A DNA stretch of 64,000 nucleotides, taken from NCBI GenBank assembly GCA_032209605.1, contig JASFXZ010000004.1:32584401-32648400 (forward strand), in the 5' to 3' direction. This document shows, one piece after another, positions 47,666 to 60,905 of the stretch (the stretch's first letter is position 1; every line of letters begins with the position of its first letter). The notes beneath the pieces are model-generated. The model did not search any database. It was given only the letters and a program-made list of their open reading frames with translations, and was not told the DNA's origin. Source of the stretch: Mactromeris polynyma (Eukaryota; Mollusca; Bivalvia; Venerida; Mactridae). A program made the position numbers and the translations under genes.

Positions 47666-49569
47666 ACACATGTCTAGTTTTGTGATGTTTTTAGAGCGGT
47701 GAATGCGAAACAAGTCTATCTGCTTCTTTGTTTATGTGCAAATACACTAGTTTTGCATTCACTCCTTGATTTGATGTGTGAAGTAGACTTGTAAATTCAA
47801 AGGCTTGAAATATTTTAATACACTGATCAAATGATCTTGCTATAAGTTATACAGACTTGTCTAATGTGTAATAATATTATTATTTACAATTTAATGTGTA
47901 TCGGATGTATTGCCAGAACAATATAAACAATAAGTGGGTATGTTAGATTGACCTGCTTGTATTGAAACATATCCCTGTATGTTTGGTGACAATATTAAAT
48001 GACGGTATGCTTTGAAATGAAAGTACTCATTATGAAATAAATGCTGACTGGTGTCTTGACTTGTATAACTTCATCAACATTTGGGTACAAATAGATGACC
48101 ACTAGTTGCATTTACTTAGAACAGCAGTAATTGCCTGCTTTCAGATATCTCCATTTACACTGCACGGTAATTGTTAGATACAACTTTTCTTCATTTGAGA
48201 CATCGCTGATGGGTAGTGTACACTCATAATCATAACCCACAAGAGTCCAAACAGTCACTGAGCAATATCGTTTTTTATTCTATTGAGTTCTCATTAAACT
48301 TGTGAGTGAAGCTAACTAATTTAGTTGTTTCCGAATGAAAACTATGTAGGCCTTCATAGTTAGGTAAGGTCCGTTTAAAAAAGTGTAAAACTCGCAGAAA
48401 TACGTAAATTTCTCTTTCATATTCATTATTATAGATAAACTCGTAGGTATATTCATCCATTTAGTACAACAAGACGCTTGTATTATAACATTAAAAACTG
48501 ATTTTAACAAGATGGATATTCTTGTTTGTTAGTAATTTGATAAAACGAGGTATTTCAGTCGGTAATACACTGCATTGGTTTTTTATTAAAGATGATTTAG
48601 CAAAGTACGACACTGGATGAAACCCATTAAGAATGCCTGTAGTCATACTTGTGGTAATATATTGTAGGTAACATGTATAATAGACTCTTGGCAGTTGTAA
48701 CTTGAATCAATCAGAAGTACTTTTCAACGTGTAATTCTAATTAACCAAGTCACGTGATATCGACACACAATGCATTCAATCAGTACTGATTGCTGATCAG
48801 ACATCTGAATTGTTACGATTTACTAGTCAGCTAGATTTCTATAATACACGTATCTTGGCTCACGATTATGTGGCAAGTTACATAGCGTACACAACTCACG
48901 AGGGACGCACGTGATTGGTCGTATTACCGCACGTGGAATCACGCGTGCGACGTTTCCCGGTATTCCAGGTACCATGTATAATACTAATGTATTTAGCATC
49001 AATCATGCAATCATGTTTTGCAATTATTCTCAGAAACAACTGCTGATGTGTCGGTGTGTATGGGACATGACGGAAAGCTGTGAATATCCGGGATTTTTTA
49101 TTTTTTGTTGTCTGTTGTCTAAACGCGCATGTATATATAATGACTTGCACCACGTTTCTTTACTAACCGTATGATAATGTCGAAACTATTCAGTAACCTT
49201 CACGATTTCTTATTGTAAGAATAAACGAGATTTTCTAAATAAATATGACATTTTGTCGTGAAAAGCAAAGTCAACAATAAAAACATCAATTATGGCTTAT
49301 GCCTTAAACTTACAAACTGCAGTCACATATCAAATCACAAAAGTTGCTGTTATGAGTCTTATAGTGTAAATTTGAGTATGGAAAATGCCTGAACATGTTA
49401 AAAGAGTGATGTATATTCTTGCTGTCAATTGTTGTGTGTCATATATCGCAAGTAATTGGGTTATAGTGCCATACTCCTCCCTCTGACTTAATAAATACTC
49501 AAACAGCTCACAATTATACTCAAATATCTAAGCTAATGGACCACAAAGAATATTTAGCACTCACTTAAC
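47666..49569. other. Intergenic, no recognised feature
   Basis: AT-rich, with a local CpG-containing patch near 48895-48960 (cacgtgattggtcg). No gene could be attached to it. Confidence 0.4.
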
Positions 49570-50536
49570 ATTATCCTACACTACACACTCAGTATGAGTC
49601 ACTATCCTACACTATGCACTCAGTATAAGTCACTATCCTACACTACACACTCAGTATGAGTCACTATCCTACACTACACACTCAGTATGAGTCACTATCC
49701 TACACTACACACTCAGTATAAGTCACTATCCTACACTACACACTCAGTATGAGTCACTATCATACACTTCACACTCAGTATGAGTCACTATCCTACACTA
49801 CACACTCAGTATGAGTCACTATCCTACACTACACACTCAGTATGAGTCACTATCCTACACTACACACTCAGTATGAGTCACTATCCTACACTACACACTC
49901 AGTATGAGTCATTATCCTACACTACACACTCAGTATGAGTCATTATCCTACACTACACACTCAGTATGAGTCACTATCCTACACTACACACTCGGTATGA
50001 GTCACTATCCTACACTACACACTCAGTATGAGTGACTATCCTACACTACACACTCAGTATGAGTCACTATCCTACACTACACACTCAGTATGAGTCACTA
50101 TCCTACACTACACACTCAGTATGAGTCACTATCCTACACTACACACTCAGTATGAGTCACTATCCTACACTACACACTCAGTATGAGTCACTATCCTACA
50201 CTACACACTCAGTATGAGTCACTATCCTACACTACACACTCAGTATGAGTCATTATCCTACACTACACACTCAGTATGAGTCATTATCCTACACTACACA
50301 CTCAGTATGAGTCACTATCCTACACTACACACTCGGTATGAGTCACTATCCTACACTACACACTCAGTATGAGTGACTATCCTACACTACACACTCAGTA
50401 TGAGTCACTATCCTACACTACACACTCAGTATGAGTCACTATCCTACACTACACACTCAGTATGAGTCACTATCCTACACTACACACTCAGTATGAGTCA
50501 CTATCCTACACTACACACTCAGTATGAGTCACTATC
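49570..50536. repeat. Minisatellite, 31-bp unit, ~31 copies, with 341-bp higher-order duplication
   Basis: Units begin CACTATCCTACACTACACAC and end TCAGTATGAGT. Rare variants (attatcc at 49911 and 50252; ctcggtatg at 49991 and 50332; agtgacta at 50031 and 50372) repeat at a fixed 341-bp offset, exactly 11 units, so an 11-unit block was duplicated. Most unit joins create TGAGTCA. Confidence 0.97.
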
Positions 50537-53500
50537 AGACTTACACGAGTAAATTATGAGTGCAAGTATCCGTTATAATCCGGGTCCTTTTCTCGAGAAT
50601 TTGTTTTGCTTAACATTTTGTGATGTTTAGATGCAATAATATAAAGCCAATTTAGGTTCAGAAAGAAATGTTGCAACTCAACGAAATCAATCCCAAGCAA
50701 ATGTCTACAACTCAAAAAGAAGATGTATATTCAAATTACCAAATAAAATTGACATTTTTGCGAAAAACGTCGAGTATTGAAAAAGGGAGAGTAATCACTA
50801 GATGTTTTTCTCTTTTTGTATACACTTAACAAAACTCATAAGTGTGCACTATTTTAATGTCCAATAACTGTTGTAATAATTATCATTCCTGCACGAAATT
50901 TTGTATATTGGCTATTGGTTACATGTAGATCATGATTCTCGGGTCGAATATATCGATTTAAAAACACGGTGCATTGAGTCAGGGTGTGCACACGTCCGTT
51001 TAGACTCGTTTCAATCAACAAGATCATCTTTAAGTGGGAGCTGTAGTATTGATTTTTTTCGCATCATCACATTTATTGATTTTATTTGTCCAATCTGTGG
51101 ATTTATAACATGAAATAAATAAAGTATTATGTCAGGTATCTACGCTATTTTTGTTGAAAAATTTCAGCAAGATCAGACTAATATTGACCATGATATTTAT
51201 TTATACCTGCATACTTATAAGTTTTGCCAAGCTTACATTCATCTCCTAGTGGATTGCAATTCATACATGACTCAATGCAAAGATGACTAGAAACTCATTG
51301 GGCAAGGATTTGAAATATCATTAAAGATGGATAGACAGACAGATAGACAGACATATTTCACATTATATGTAGTTCACAAATACAGTGAATGATGGATTAC
51401 AACAAAGCATTGATTTATTCAAACACTCTACATCAACAACAATAGTCCATTGTTGGCATTCAAATCTAGAACTAGAACCAGGATGGTATCAATCCTCAAT
51501 GGTGTTCTTGTGATGAATACACCACTGTGGGATGATAAATCATGTTATCTTTTGAGACAGACTTTAGAGTACTAAATTATATTGGCTGGAAAATGATACA
51601 TTTTTTATCTATTCAATGGAATACTCGACTCAGTTTTTATAGTTTTACAGCGATTTTGAACGTTACTGTATGTTCAACTGTTTATGACAACGGAATATTT
51701 GCTGCTGATGAATATGCGCCTACTATCATTGTTGGTGGGATGCTCATTACGTGTATGACTAAACCACTTTAAATGAATTATTCACTTTAAGTTAAACGCC
51801 AAGAAATCGCTTAAATTTCAGTTTTATTATTTTTGCTACATACATTCAAATTACTTTCCATTTATCATGAGTCGCCAGGCGACCATTAAATACACGCCAT
51901 GGCAATATGCTTTGTAAGTTGATAGTTTAAGCGATACATTTGTTATAGGATTCATTAATTATGATAAAAGTAAAATGTCAACGATCCATGTTCCTAAATA
52001 CTTGCAACATATCGAAATGTAATTTATACAAACAAAAATTTACCTCAGGACATTAATAAGTTACCTCACACAGCGAAATAAATTTAATCATACTTATGGC
52101 TACAGTTTGGCACACGATCAAGTCAGGTCCATTCCACAATGTTCATCAAAAAGATGGGCCACTTGAAGAAACATATTTTAAGTGTGACTGTATTAATACC
52201 GACATGCGATCTTGACACGAGGGTTTGATTTCACATTAGGCTAACAATAACAACAGTCAGTACGATGCACTGACTACTTTAAATGCGACGAACGTCCAGA
52301 CTAACCGTAGATGATTTCGCATTTATCATGTCATTTTCAGCACCATCTAGTATAAAGATGGTACACGACATGGTGACTTGATCCGGCCAACATAAATTAA
52401 AGTTTTGCGATCAAGTTGCCTTATTTCAGTCATCAAAAGGAAACCTAGTCGTTTAGGGTGGGGCAACTTTCTCATATCGAAGATATCAGTCGACATTCAA
52501 AATAATTCAACCCAATAGGAATCATCCCTAAACCGGCCACTTATTGTTCGGACCTAATTATAAACTCGTTATTTAAGAGAAATATGTTAATTGTCAAGTT
52601 GTTTATGGTATTATGCTAATTTGGACACCTAGAAGCTACGGCTTAATCGGGGTCGCATCGTTTAATGTGATGTCAGCTACCGTAAATCATACAAATAAAG
52701 ATAAGATATTTGGCGCTATGTCTGTGCTTGAGTGTTGGTCATTTGAATTAGAATGTCTAGGGGTTAATATATGATATATAAATCATTCTTTTCTGTGAGG
52801 TATTCATTTACTTTATAAACAATTAGATATCAAATGTTGTAAACACGATTGTATGTGTAATATATTGCAATTATTTAAGCTTCAGGCAGGATGTTATCTA
52901 CATAATGGTACGAAAGCTGTTTGGTTGTTTATTAACTATATCTATTCCCTTTGTGAACTTTGTTTATTGCTGAATTTTGTTTTAATCGGCGGCGGATATT
53001 TTGGTTTCATCGTTACGTGATAGAATATAATAATCATTCACTGGTAAAAATATCCGGCACGAGAAATACAGTTTTGGCTGGCACGAGGCTGTGATTTCCT
53101 TTTTAAGAAGTAAAAAACGAGATTGAATGAAACGGTTTTGAGTGATGTTTGCTTATAGTAACGTATCATTTTACAAATGCATTCAAGTTATAATTAATTC
53201 TATGTTACGTGACGTCATCAGCTCGAGACACATCCTACGAAAGGGGAGGGGGGGGGTGTAATAAGATAAGTTTTCCATCATCGTTGGAAACGCCGAAAAT
53301 CCCGGTCTGGGATGCAAGAATTTTAAGTGAAAATAAATTTCGAACATTCCGAAGGTATACATTGAGTTACAGTTATATTTCTAATGACATCGGTACCTGG
53401 TCCTTGAGGTGAGGACATCCTTTATGGTTCCTTACCGCCTGGTAACCCACAATGTATTTATGCGTTGCTCTAGAGGGACCAGGCTCCTGACATAAAATAG

Positions 53501-53717
53501 CACTATTCCATTCTTCTCTCTGATTCACCTATGTGGCTTCTCTCTTGTTTAATGTATCCGGCTTTCTGTCACCTCTTACCTCCCCTGTTCAGATCCACTG
53601 TGAACCAGTCTGAATTTCCCGTGCTTTGATGTATTTGACTTCCGGTTAATTCTATACTATATGCGATACGACTTAGTCTTGTAATCATACTAAGAGAAAT
53701 GCTATGCTATATATGTG
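50537..53717. other. Intergenic, no recognised gene
   Basis: About 3.2 kb without a supported gene. A short GACA/GATA microsatellite lies near 51326-51352. A 67-codon frame at 53209-53412 has no recognisable motif. Confidence 0.45.
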
Positions 53718-53882
53718 TACAGTAAAACCTGAATATTAAAACCACCCTTGGGACCCTTGAAAACTGGCATTCTTATTGTGGTGATTTTAATATTGACGTT
53801 GAATAAAGAGCAAGACGGTGAAAATGGACTTGAAAATTGTGGTCTTAGTATTGAGGTGGTCAATAAGAGAGGTTTTATTGTA
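53718..53882. mobile_element. TACAGTAAAACCTG-family MITE, full length
   Basis: 165 bp, starting TACAGTAAAACCTGAATATT and ending GAGGTTTTATTGTA. The ends form an inverted pair and TA sits at both edges. The interior 'ttgggacccttgaaaactgg' is shared with the copies at 55906 and 61632. Confidence 0.82.
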
Positions 53883-54860
53883 TATGTTGGAAATCAATGA
53901 ACACATAGCGGTTAAGTGTGGGATTAGCTAGTTGTTAAATCGGTTTAAACCCCCAGTATTTTACTGACAGTTCCAAGGCTGTAAATCGCTGTATGGTTAT
54001 TAGTTGTATTTATATTTAAGATGCCTTTTTAAAGAAAAAAAACACACACATAAAAATAGTTTCAATGGCATTTTTGAGCGTTGTCATTTTATGTCTCATT
54101 AAATCGTTTTTCATAAATAATATAAATAATACTATTTTCAAAACTATTACTTTATTTACAGACACACTGATGTGTTTTAAATCATGAAGAGAACACAATG
54201 TCGTAAAAGTGAATTTTAATTTATATTGTGATGTTTAATTTATATTGTGATGTTTAATTTATATTGTCCGCCCCCATTGAAAATAGTTATGTCAGTCTTT
54301 CTACCTACTGCTGTTTTTTTCGCTTTCTATTTAAAACAAACTTACAAATTTTGTATCTATGATATGTTCTTGCCTTTGCCATGATTGTATACATGTTCCG
54401 GGAGAGGGCTTCAATAATGTTGTGGTATCGTGTGCCCAATTCCTTGGCAGTAAAATTAAATGCAATAAAATATTATCAAACTAAACCCAAAATGGCGACA
54501 TTTATACCCTTACGAATATATATTTTCATAATGGAAATTATCTTTTGTAGCACCTATGTGTTTAAAATCAAGATAATACGACAACAATACCCATCTCATA
54601 TTGCTGACATTTTCAATTTTAATAATAAATATTTTGATGACACATGCCGGCACTATTTGTTAATGGGAAATGAAATGTATTGTACTCGACGATATTGCAA
54701 CATAATACCGGTATACATGTATGAACATTGTTGCTGTTATTCCGTAGCTTACTAAACATAATTTAATAGTATTGCAATCGTTTTTTGTGCCACTGTTTAA
54801 TTTCAAAGTAATTTATCACATGTGGCATAACAAAAGAAGCATCCATTAAACACTTTGATC
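53883..54860. other. No recognised gene
   Basis: Apart from the short repeat at 54210-54270 there is only AT-rich sequence. A 124-codon frame at 54381-54755 has hydrophobic and Cys-rich parts but no known domain and is not called. Confidence 0.4.
54210..54270. repeat. Short tandem repeat, three ~19-bp copies
   Basis: TTTAATTTATATTGTGATG repeats two and a half times. Confidence 0.85.
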
Positions 54861-55824
54861 CGGGGTTTTAAGACCTGAGACCGATCTCTAAGCTCCCTGG
54901 GTTTTAAGACATGAGACCGATCTCCAAGCTCCCGGGGTTTTAAGACCTGAGACCGATCTCCAAGCTCCCGGGGTTTTAAGACATGAGTGATCTCCAAGCT
55001 CCCGGGGTTTTAAGACCTGAGACCGATCTCCAAGCTCCCGGGGTTTTAAGACCTGAGACCGATCTCCAAGCTCCCGGGGTTTTAAGACATGAGACCGATC
55101 TCCAAGCTCCCGGGGTTTTAAGACCTGAGACCGATCTCCAAGCTCCCGGGGTTTTAAGACCTGAGACCGATCTCCAAGCTCCCGGGGTTTTAAGACATGA
55201 GACCGATCTCCAAGCTCCCGGGGTTTTAAGACATGAGACCGATCTCCAAGCTCCCGGGGTTTTAAGACATGAGACCGATCTCCAAGCTCCCGGGGTTTTA
55301 AGACCTGAGACCGATCTCCAAGCTCCCGGGGTTTTAAGACATGAGACCGATCTCCAAGCTCCCGGGGTTTTAAGACCTGAGACCGATCTCCAAGCTCCCG
55401 GGGTTTTAAGACCTGAGACCGATCTCCAAGCTCCCGGGGTTTTAAGACATGAGACCGATCTCCAAGCTCCCGGGGTTTTAAGACCTGAGACCGATCTCCA
55501 AGCTCCCGGGGTTTTAAGACATGAGACCGATCTCTAAGCTCCCTGGGTTTTAAGACATGAGACCGATCTCCAAGCTCCCGGGGTTTTAAGACCTGAGACC
55601 GATCTCCAAGCTCCCGGGGTTTTAAGACATGAGACCGATCTCCAAGCTCCCGGGGTTTAAAGACCTGAGACCGATCTCCAAGCTCCCGGGGTTTTAAGAC
55701 ATGAGACCGATCTCCAAGCCCCCGGGGTTTTAAGACATGAGACCGATCTCCAAGCTCCCGGGGTTTTAAGACCTGAGACCGATCTCCAAGCTCCCGGGGT
55801 TTTAAGACATGAGACCGATCTCCA
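54861..55824. repeat. Minisatellite, 36-bp unit, ~27 copies
   Basis: Units read GACCGATCTCCAAGCTCCCG followed by GGGTTTTAAGACCTGA or ..ACATGA. The two variants alternate irregularly. Because 36 is a multiple of three, long frames run through it on the + strand (period-12 peptide with ETDLQAPGVLRP). No flanking exon supports translation. GC content is well above its surroundings. Confidence 0.97.
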
Positions 55825-55905
55825 ATCTCACAAAATAATCTTGCGGTATTTCTTCATGTGTCTTATCTTATCTAAATATCTAGTTAATTATGTAACAAAA
55901 TGGTG

Positions 55906-56084
55906 TACAGTAAAACCTCACTAGACCACCTTAAAATTAAGACCACCTAGAAATTAATAGCACAATGTTCAAGTCCATTTTCACTGATTTTCTCTTTAAT
56001 CAACCTCAATATTAAGTCCACATCAATAAGAAGACCATTTTTCAAGAGTCCCAAGGGTGGTCTTTTTATTGAGGTTATACTGTA
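55906..56084. mobile_element. TACAGTAAAACCTC-family MITE, opposite interior orientation
   Basis: It starts TACAGTAAAACCTCACTAGA and ends GAGGTTATACTGTA. The interior runs in reverse relative to 53718-53882 ('aagagtcccaagggtggtct'). TA at both edges. Confidence 0.8.
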
Positions 56085-56293
56085 TTGGCAGAAAATTTCA
56101 TAATGAAAAATAGTTTCGAAGCTATGTAAAAGTCAGTGTAGATGGAATGCAGTTATCATGATACAATTTCGTCTGATTTTCGGTTTCTATTTCTTTCAAG
56201 GAAATGTTCACCCTGTACATTTGCAAAGAAAGCATTTTCGCTGTTTACACAGTATAGTTATCATTGTAAGGTCCAACATCGTGTCTCTGACCG

Positions 56294-56330
56294 CAGGTTA
56301 TTGTCACGAGTTCTCTTCCTTTATGGGGTG
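56294..56330. mobile_element. Half copy of the GATTGTCACGAGTT MITE family
   Basis: 'gcaggttattgtcacgagtt' followed by 'ctcttccttta' matches one arm of the 11307-11464 element. The other arm is absent. Confidence 0.55.
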
Positions 56331-56789
56331 AGGCTACCCCGATATACATGTAGTCCTACATGTACTATATTATTACATTGAGTCTCAACGTACTGTAAAC
56401 AGCAGAAGTTAGGGTTAAGTATATATGACAAATTATTTGAAGTTTGTCTGCTATGGATCGGTCACATGAAGCTCCCGATGTACGGACTTCCCACGGGTTA
56501 TAGGCCCGTACCGTTCCCAAAACTTACGGGCCCGAGACTACCCAAAGGTCTCATCTGACAGAGCCATGGAAGTTAGTCAAGGGAGATCATTCTTGATATT
56601 TATCCAGGAGAGCTGGACATGCACGATAGGTTGGTACAGAGAGGATAGGACTTTTGTTATTACTTCGGCGCAGACCAGAAATAACAAAAACGATTATGTT
56701 AATAAGAATTTCGAATCTGTCAAGGAAAACTCTGCCAAATATAAAAGCAGTTGGTTTTAAATAAAGAAACTATCTACACATTAAATGCC
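56331..56789. other. No recognised feature
   Basis: Contains a small GC-rich patch near 56460-56570 with 'gggcccg' words but no supported gene. Confidence 0.35.
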
Positions 56790-57233
56790 GTCAGTATGAT
56801 GGGGGTCTCCGCCGTGACGTGAAGAAGTCAGTATGATGGGGGTCTCCGCCGTGACGTGAAGAAGTCAGTATGATGGGGGTCTCCGCCGTGACGTGAAGAA
56901 GTCAGTATGATGGGGGTCTCCGCCGTGACGTGAAGAAGTCAGTATGATGGGGGTCTCCGCCGTGACGTGAAGAAGTCAGTATGATGGGGGTCTCCGCCGT
57001 GACGTGAAGAAGTCAGTATGATGGGGGTCTCCGTCGTGACGTGAAGAAGTCAGTATGATGGGGGTCTCCGCCGTGACGTGAAGAAGTCAGTATGATGGGG
57101 GTCTCCGTCGTGACGTGAAGAAGTCAGTATGATGGGGGTCTCCGCCGTGACGTGAAGAAGTCAGTATGATTGGGGTCTCCGCCGTGACGTGAAGAAGTCA
57201 GTATGATGGGGGTCTCCGCCGTGACGTGAAGAA
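56790..57233. repeat. Minisatellite, 37-bp unit, exactly 12 copies
   Basis: Units read GTCAGTATGATGGGGGTCTC followed by CGCCGTGACGTGAAGAA. They are almost identical: two units have CGTCG and one has a T for G in the G-run. The unit is not a multiple of three, so it is not a coding repeat. Each unit carries TGACGTGA. Confidence 0.97.
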
Positions 57234-58139
57234 GTTATGCGGGAAATCCCATTATTCCTGGACCACCCCTCGTAAAATGGTAAAATAAACTGTTAATGTA
57301 AATGTATTTGGATTATGAATAAATTACACAAAGTGAGATGATTTACAGACAAGGTTATCTCTGTTATGTGGGTACACCGCAATACCGCGGTCAAGTTCGT
57401 TACACCAATGCATAAAAAGAGAGGCGTTCCGAGTGTATCTTGATTTATAGCACTTTTATAGGCACAGGTGCGTGGAACGTGTCTTTTTATTCTTACATGA
57501 AGCATGCTTTTGTTTTGCTAAGAAATTTAAGATTTAAGGTTCAAGATTTGCCACAACAATGATAAATGTATAAGTTCGACAAGTGTAAATATACAAATGT
57601 CAGACATCGCGATGATTTATATTTAGGTCTTATGTTAGCTTTCATTTCGTTGAATTGATTATGACATGAAACCATATATATATGATGTAACGTTGATAAT
57701 AAAAACCAACTCGACAAACCCGGTCATAAAACACACCCGAATACAAATACATGTAGGCCTACTAGTTCATGGTAAAAACCTGGGAGTGACCGTAGCCTCC
57801 GTAAACGCTGCTGTTAATAACGGTTTTCTCATATCGAAACAGACCCGATGAATAATTGGGAGAACGTTCGCTTCGGGTTCGGAATGTCGAAGGACCGATT
57901 CACAGGTTCGCCTGAGAAGTCGTTAAAATAGTCTTATAGTCGATCCATTCGCTCGGTGTTATAAATGTAATACCCGAATTGGTTTGTACTGTGTCCTATA
58001 GTGTTAATTTGATTGGGCGTGGTATAATGTCACGTGTCTACGGCGTGACATCACAATATGGAAGCGCTATCCGTCTCCAGTACACGGTTGTTGACATAAG
58101 CTGTCGACGCGCTATGAGATGTTTATTCGCATATGTTGC
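57234..58139. other. No recognised feature
   Basis: No supported gene or repeat in this 0.9 kb. Confidence 0.4.
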
Positions 58140-58720
58140 AGCGAATACACATCTAGTAGTTGTAAGTTCAGATGTTTATTAAAAAAACATTGCCAGAAGT
58201 TTGATGTGAGTTCGGATATGATGGAATGATTGCACAGCTATTTGTTCTTAGTTTAAATGTTCGTTATCGAATTTACAGCTGTTAGTTGTTAGTTCAAATG
58301 TTTATTCGCATTTGATGAGGCGAATACAGAGCTAGCAGTTGTTAGCTCAGACGTTTTTTCGAAAATGCATCGCCAGAAGTTAGTTTTGAATTCGGATATG
58401 TAGCAAATGCACAGATGTTAGATGGTAGATCATTTTTTCGTTCCCGAATTCACAGCTTTTAGTTGTTTGTTCAGATGTTAATTCGAAAATGCATAGCCAG
58501 ATGTTCGATGTGAGTTCGGATATGAACTGGCGAATGCACAGCTGTTCGTTGGTAGTTCAGAAGTGCATACCCGATTTCACAGGTTTTAGTTGTTAGATTT
58601 TTCGAGAATGCACTTCCAGAATTGAGATGTTAGTTCGGATATGATGTGGCGAATGTACAGTCGTTAGTTGTTAGTTCGCACTTTAGGTCTCGGATTCATT
58701 GCCAGCTATTAGTTAAGACC
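58140..58720 (+). repeat. Degenerate ~125-bp tandem array, direct orientation
   Basis: Units combine 'gttagttgttagttcagatg', 'attcgaaaatgcatagccag' and 'gagttcggatatgatgtggc'. 'CCAGA' landmarks occur near 58191, 58371, 58497 and 58615. Copies are diverged. The same array occurs inverted at 60490-60905. Confidence 0.8.
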
Positions 58721-59839
58721 GTAATAAACTGTATGTCAGTACGCGGGTTGCGATATCTGTTTGTTTATCATATAACTGAGGGTACCATAATATATTGCCT
58801 AAAACCAAATGCATTGTCTTAAAATTCTTAACATGGTCACTTTTACCTTGCATTCGCATTTTATTGATTATTGTCTCCTTGATATTATTTTTTGAGGTTT
58901 AAAAGACAGCCAAGTTAGCCATGTGGTGTTTTCAAACATTTACGAAACCAATTTAGCTCGTTGATATAAAAATGTAAAAGACGCAGAAGAGTCACTGCTC
59001 ATTGATAGAATGTATGAGTAATTCGGACGATATTTAACGGTTGAGCACACTTTCAACGATAAAGTTTGGCTTGCTTCCAAAAACAAAAGAGAATCGTTTA
59101 GTGATATTTTCCAATTCGGTATCACAAACCTTAAGTAACATATGCATTGTCAAAACGTGTACGTTCTTCCATTGTCGTATTGTCGACAGCCTGGGGTTCA
59201 AAGCAGGACCACCGGCCATATTTAGAAGTATGGCATGTTTACTCTGAACTATTCATTATTTAGCAATTATGTAGTCTATGAAGCCATTGACCTTAAAAAC
59301 ACAAATCAAGTGAACTTTTCAATAAAACCGAATCGAAACACAAGAATGTGGACATTGCGTTGTTATTCAACTCACTAAGATATGTTTTAACTGCTGCAAA
59401 CAGGTGATAGAAGTGAGTTTTACAAATCAAAGATACATGTTACATTCAGATGTTTGAAAGCATGTCAGAAATGTACATATGAAAAGAAAACCGGAGAAAA
59501 TTTAATTAATAATGCACATTTTGCGGCCAAATAACGCATGCAAATTATTAATTAAGTGCGTTTTCTGCAATTATATATACATTTATGTTTCCGTGATTAG
59601 CACGCCCTCATCTTCGACATCAAGTACACAAGTTTTCAGTACAATTTACCATTTTAAGATATATTAATTAATCGTCATGCGGATCGTCCTAGTCATATTA
59701 AATTAATAATGCGATTGCAATGTGTTTTTGATATTTCACGGAAATTACTGAATTCACCAGAAATAATTTGAAACATACTATATTGCGTTATAGGCATGTT
59801 TCTGATCTTTTATAAAGATATATTGAAAAGAAAAAAAAC

Positions 59840-60290
59840 TTAATACAGTCTGGATTCAGAGCTGAAACTGCATTGACAGTATATTGCATTATAGTAGACA
59901 GGTGGATAAATGAATTAATGGAAGTACAATTGTCGCAGCAGTCTTTCTGGACTTGTCAAAGGCATTTGATCTAGTGAAATATTCAACTCTTCTTGACAAA
60001 TAACAATCAAATAGTTTCAATCCATCATCACTTCAGTGGTTCAAATTGTAATCGACAAACAGATATCAAAAGGTATGTGTAATAAGAAAGCTATCAGAAG
60101 CACATCAGCTGTCAATCAAAGTTCTGTCCATTGGCCTATTCTGTTTATCATGTACATCAATGATATGCTTTTTGAACTCACAGAAATCTTACTGTCATGT
60201 TTGGTGATGACACAACCCTAACAGCTGTTGCTAAATCTTATGATGAAACTCAAAATAACCTTCAATGTTTTTTAGAAACAAGCATTTGTT
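59840..60290 (+). pseudogene. Fossil non-LTR reverse transcriptase fragment
   Basis: Translated in shifting frames it gives QSGFRAETALT, then VFLDLSKAFDLV, a WF stretch, a LFIMYINDM piece and FGDDTTL near 60200. These are successive motifs of the palm of a LINE reverse transcriptase (the last corresponds to the FADDT box). Many stops and shifts; no 5' or 3' end was identified. Confidence 0.75.
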
Positions 60291-60489
60291 TTTAGGCAAT
60301 AAATTGTGTTACTCAAATATTTATGATAAGCAAACACATATCGAGCCCGACGCACTGAAATACAGTTTACTATGGTCTACACTAATATCTGGTTATGAAT
60401 TCGAGTCCGAGAACTAAGGTAAGGACTAGCAACTAACAGGTGAGAATTCTCTACTTGTTATTCGAAATGACATCTAACTTGAGGCATTC

Positions 60490-60905
60490 TTGAATTAACT
60501 TCTGAATAAACAATCCGGGATAAGACATCTCAACTACCAACCAAAAGCTGTGAAGTAGCAACATCATATCCGAACTCAAATCTAACTTCTGGCTATGCAT
60601 TTTCGAATTAACGTCTGAACTAACAACTTACAGCTGCGAATTCGGGAATGAACATTTGAACGAACAACTAATAGCTGTGTATTCGCTAACATCATTTCGG
60701 AACTCACATCTAACTTCTGGCTATGTTTTTTCGAATAAACATCTGAACTAACAACTACTAGCTGTGTATTCGCCGCATCATATGCGAATAAATATCTGAA
60801 CTAACAACTACTAGCTGTGTATTCGCTACATCATATCCGAAGTCACAGTTAACTTCTGGATATGTTTTATTGAATAAACATCTGAACTAACAACTAACAA
60901 CTAAC
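60490..60905 (-). repeat. Degenerate ~125-bp tandem array, inverted orientation
   Basis: Minus-strand copies of the array at 58140-58720: 'aacatctgaactaacaacta', 'agctgtgtattcgctacatc' and 'acttctggctatg' recur. With the first array it forms a long imperfect inverted repeat around about 1.8 kb. A stray unit piece lies near 61565-61590. Confidence 0.8.

Noticed and set aside
48896..49174. CpG-containing patch with overlapping frames near 48.9-49.2 kb as a promoter or gene
   Set aside because: Frames on both strands lack motifs, and no downstream exon was found.
49570..50536. CRISPR-like regular repeat array
   Set aside because: There are no unique spacers; units are head-to-tail tandem copies in a eukaryotic context. 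The same applies to the 36- and 37-bp arrays.
54381..54755. 124-codon frame with hydrophobic and Cys-rich parts
   Set aside because: No family resemblance, AT-driven composition and no splice or regulatory context.
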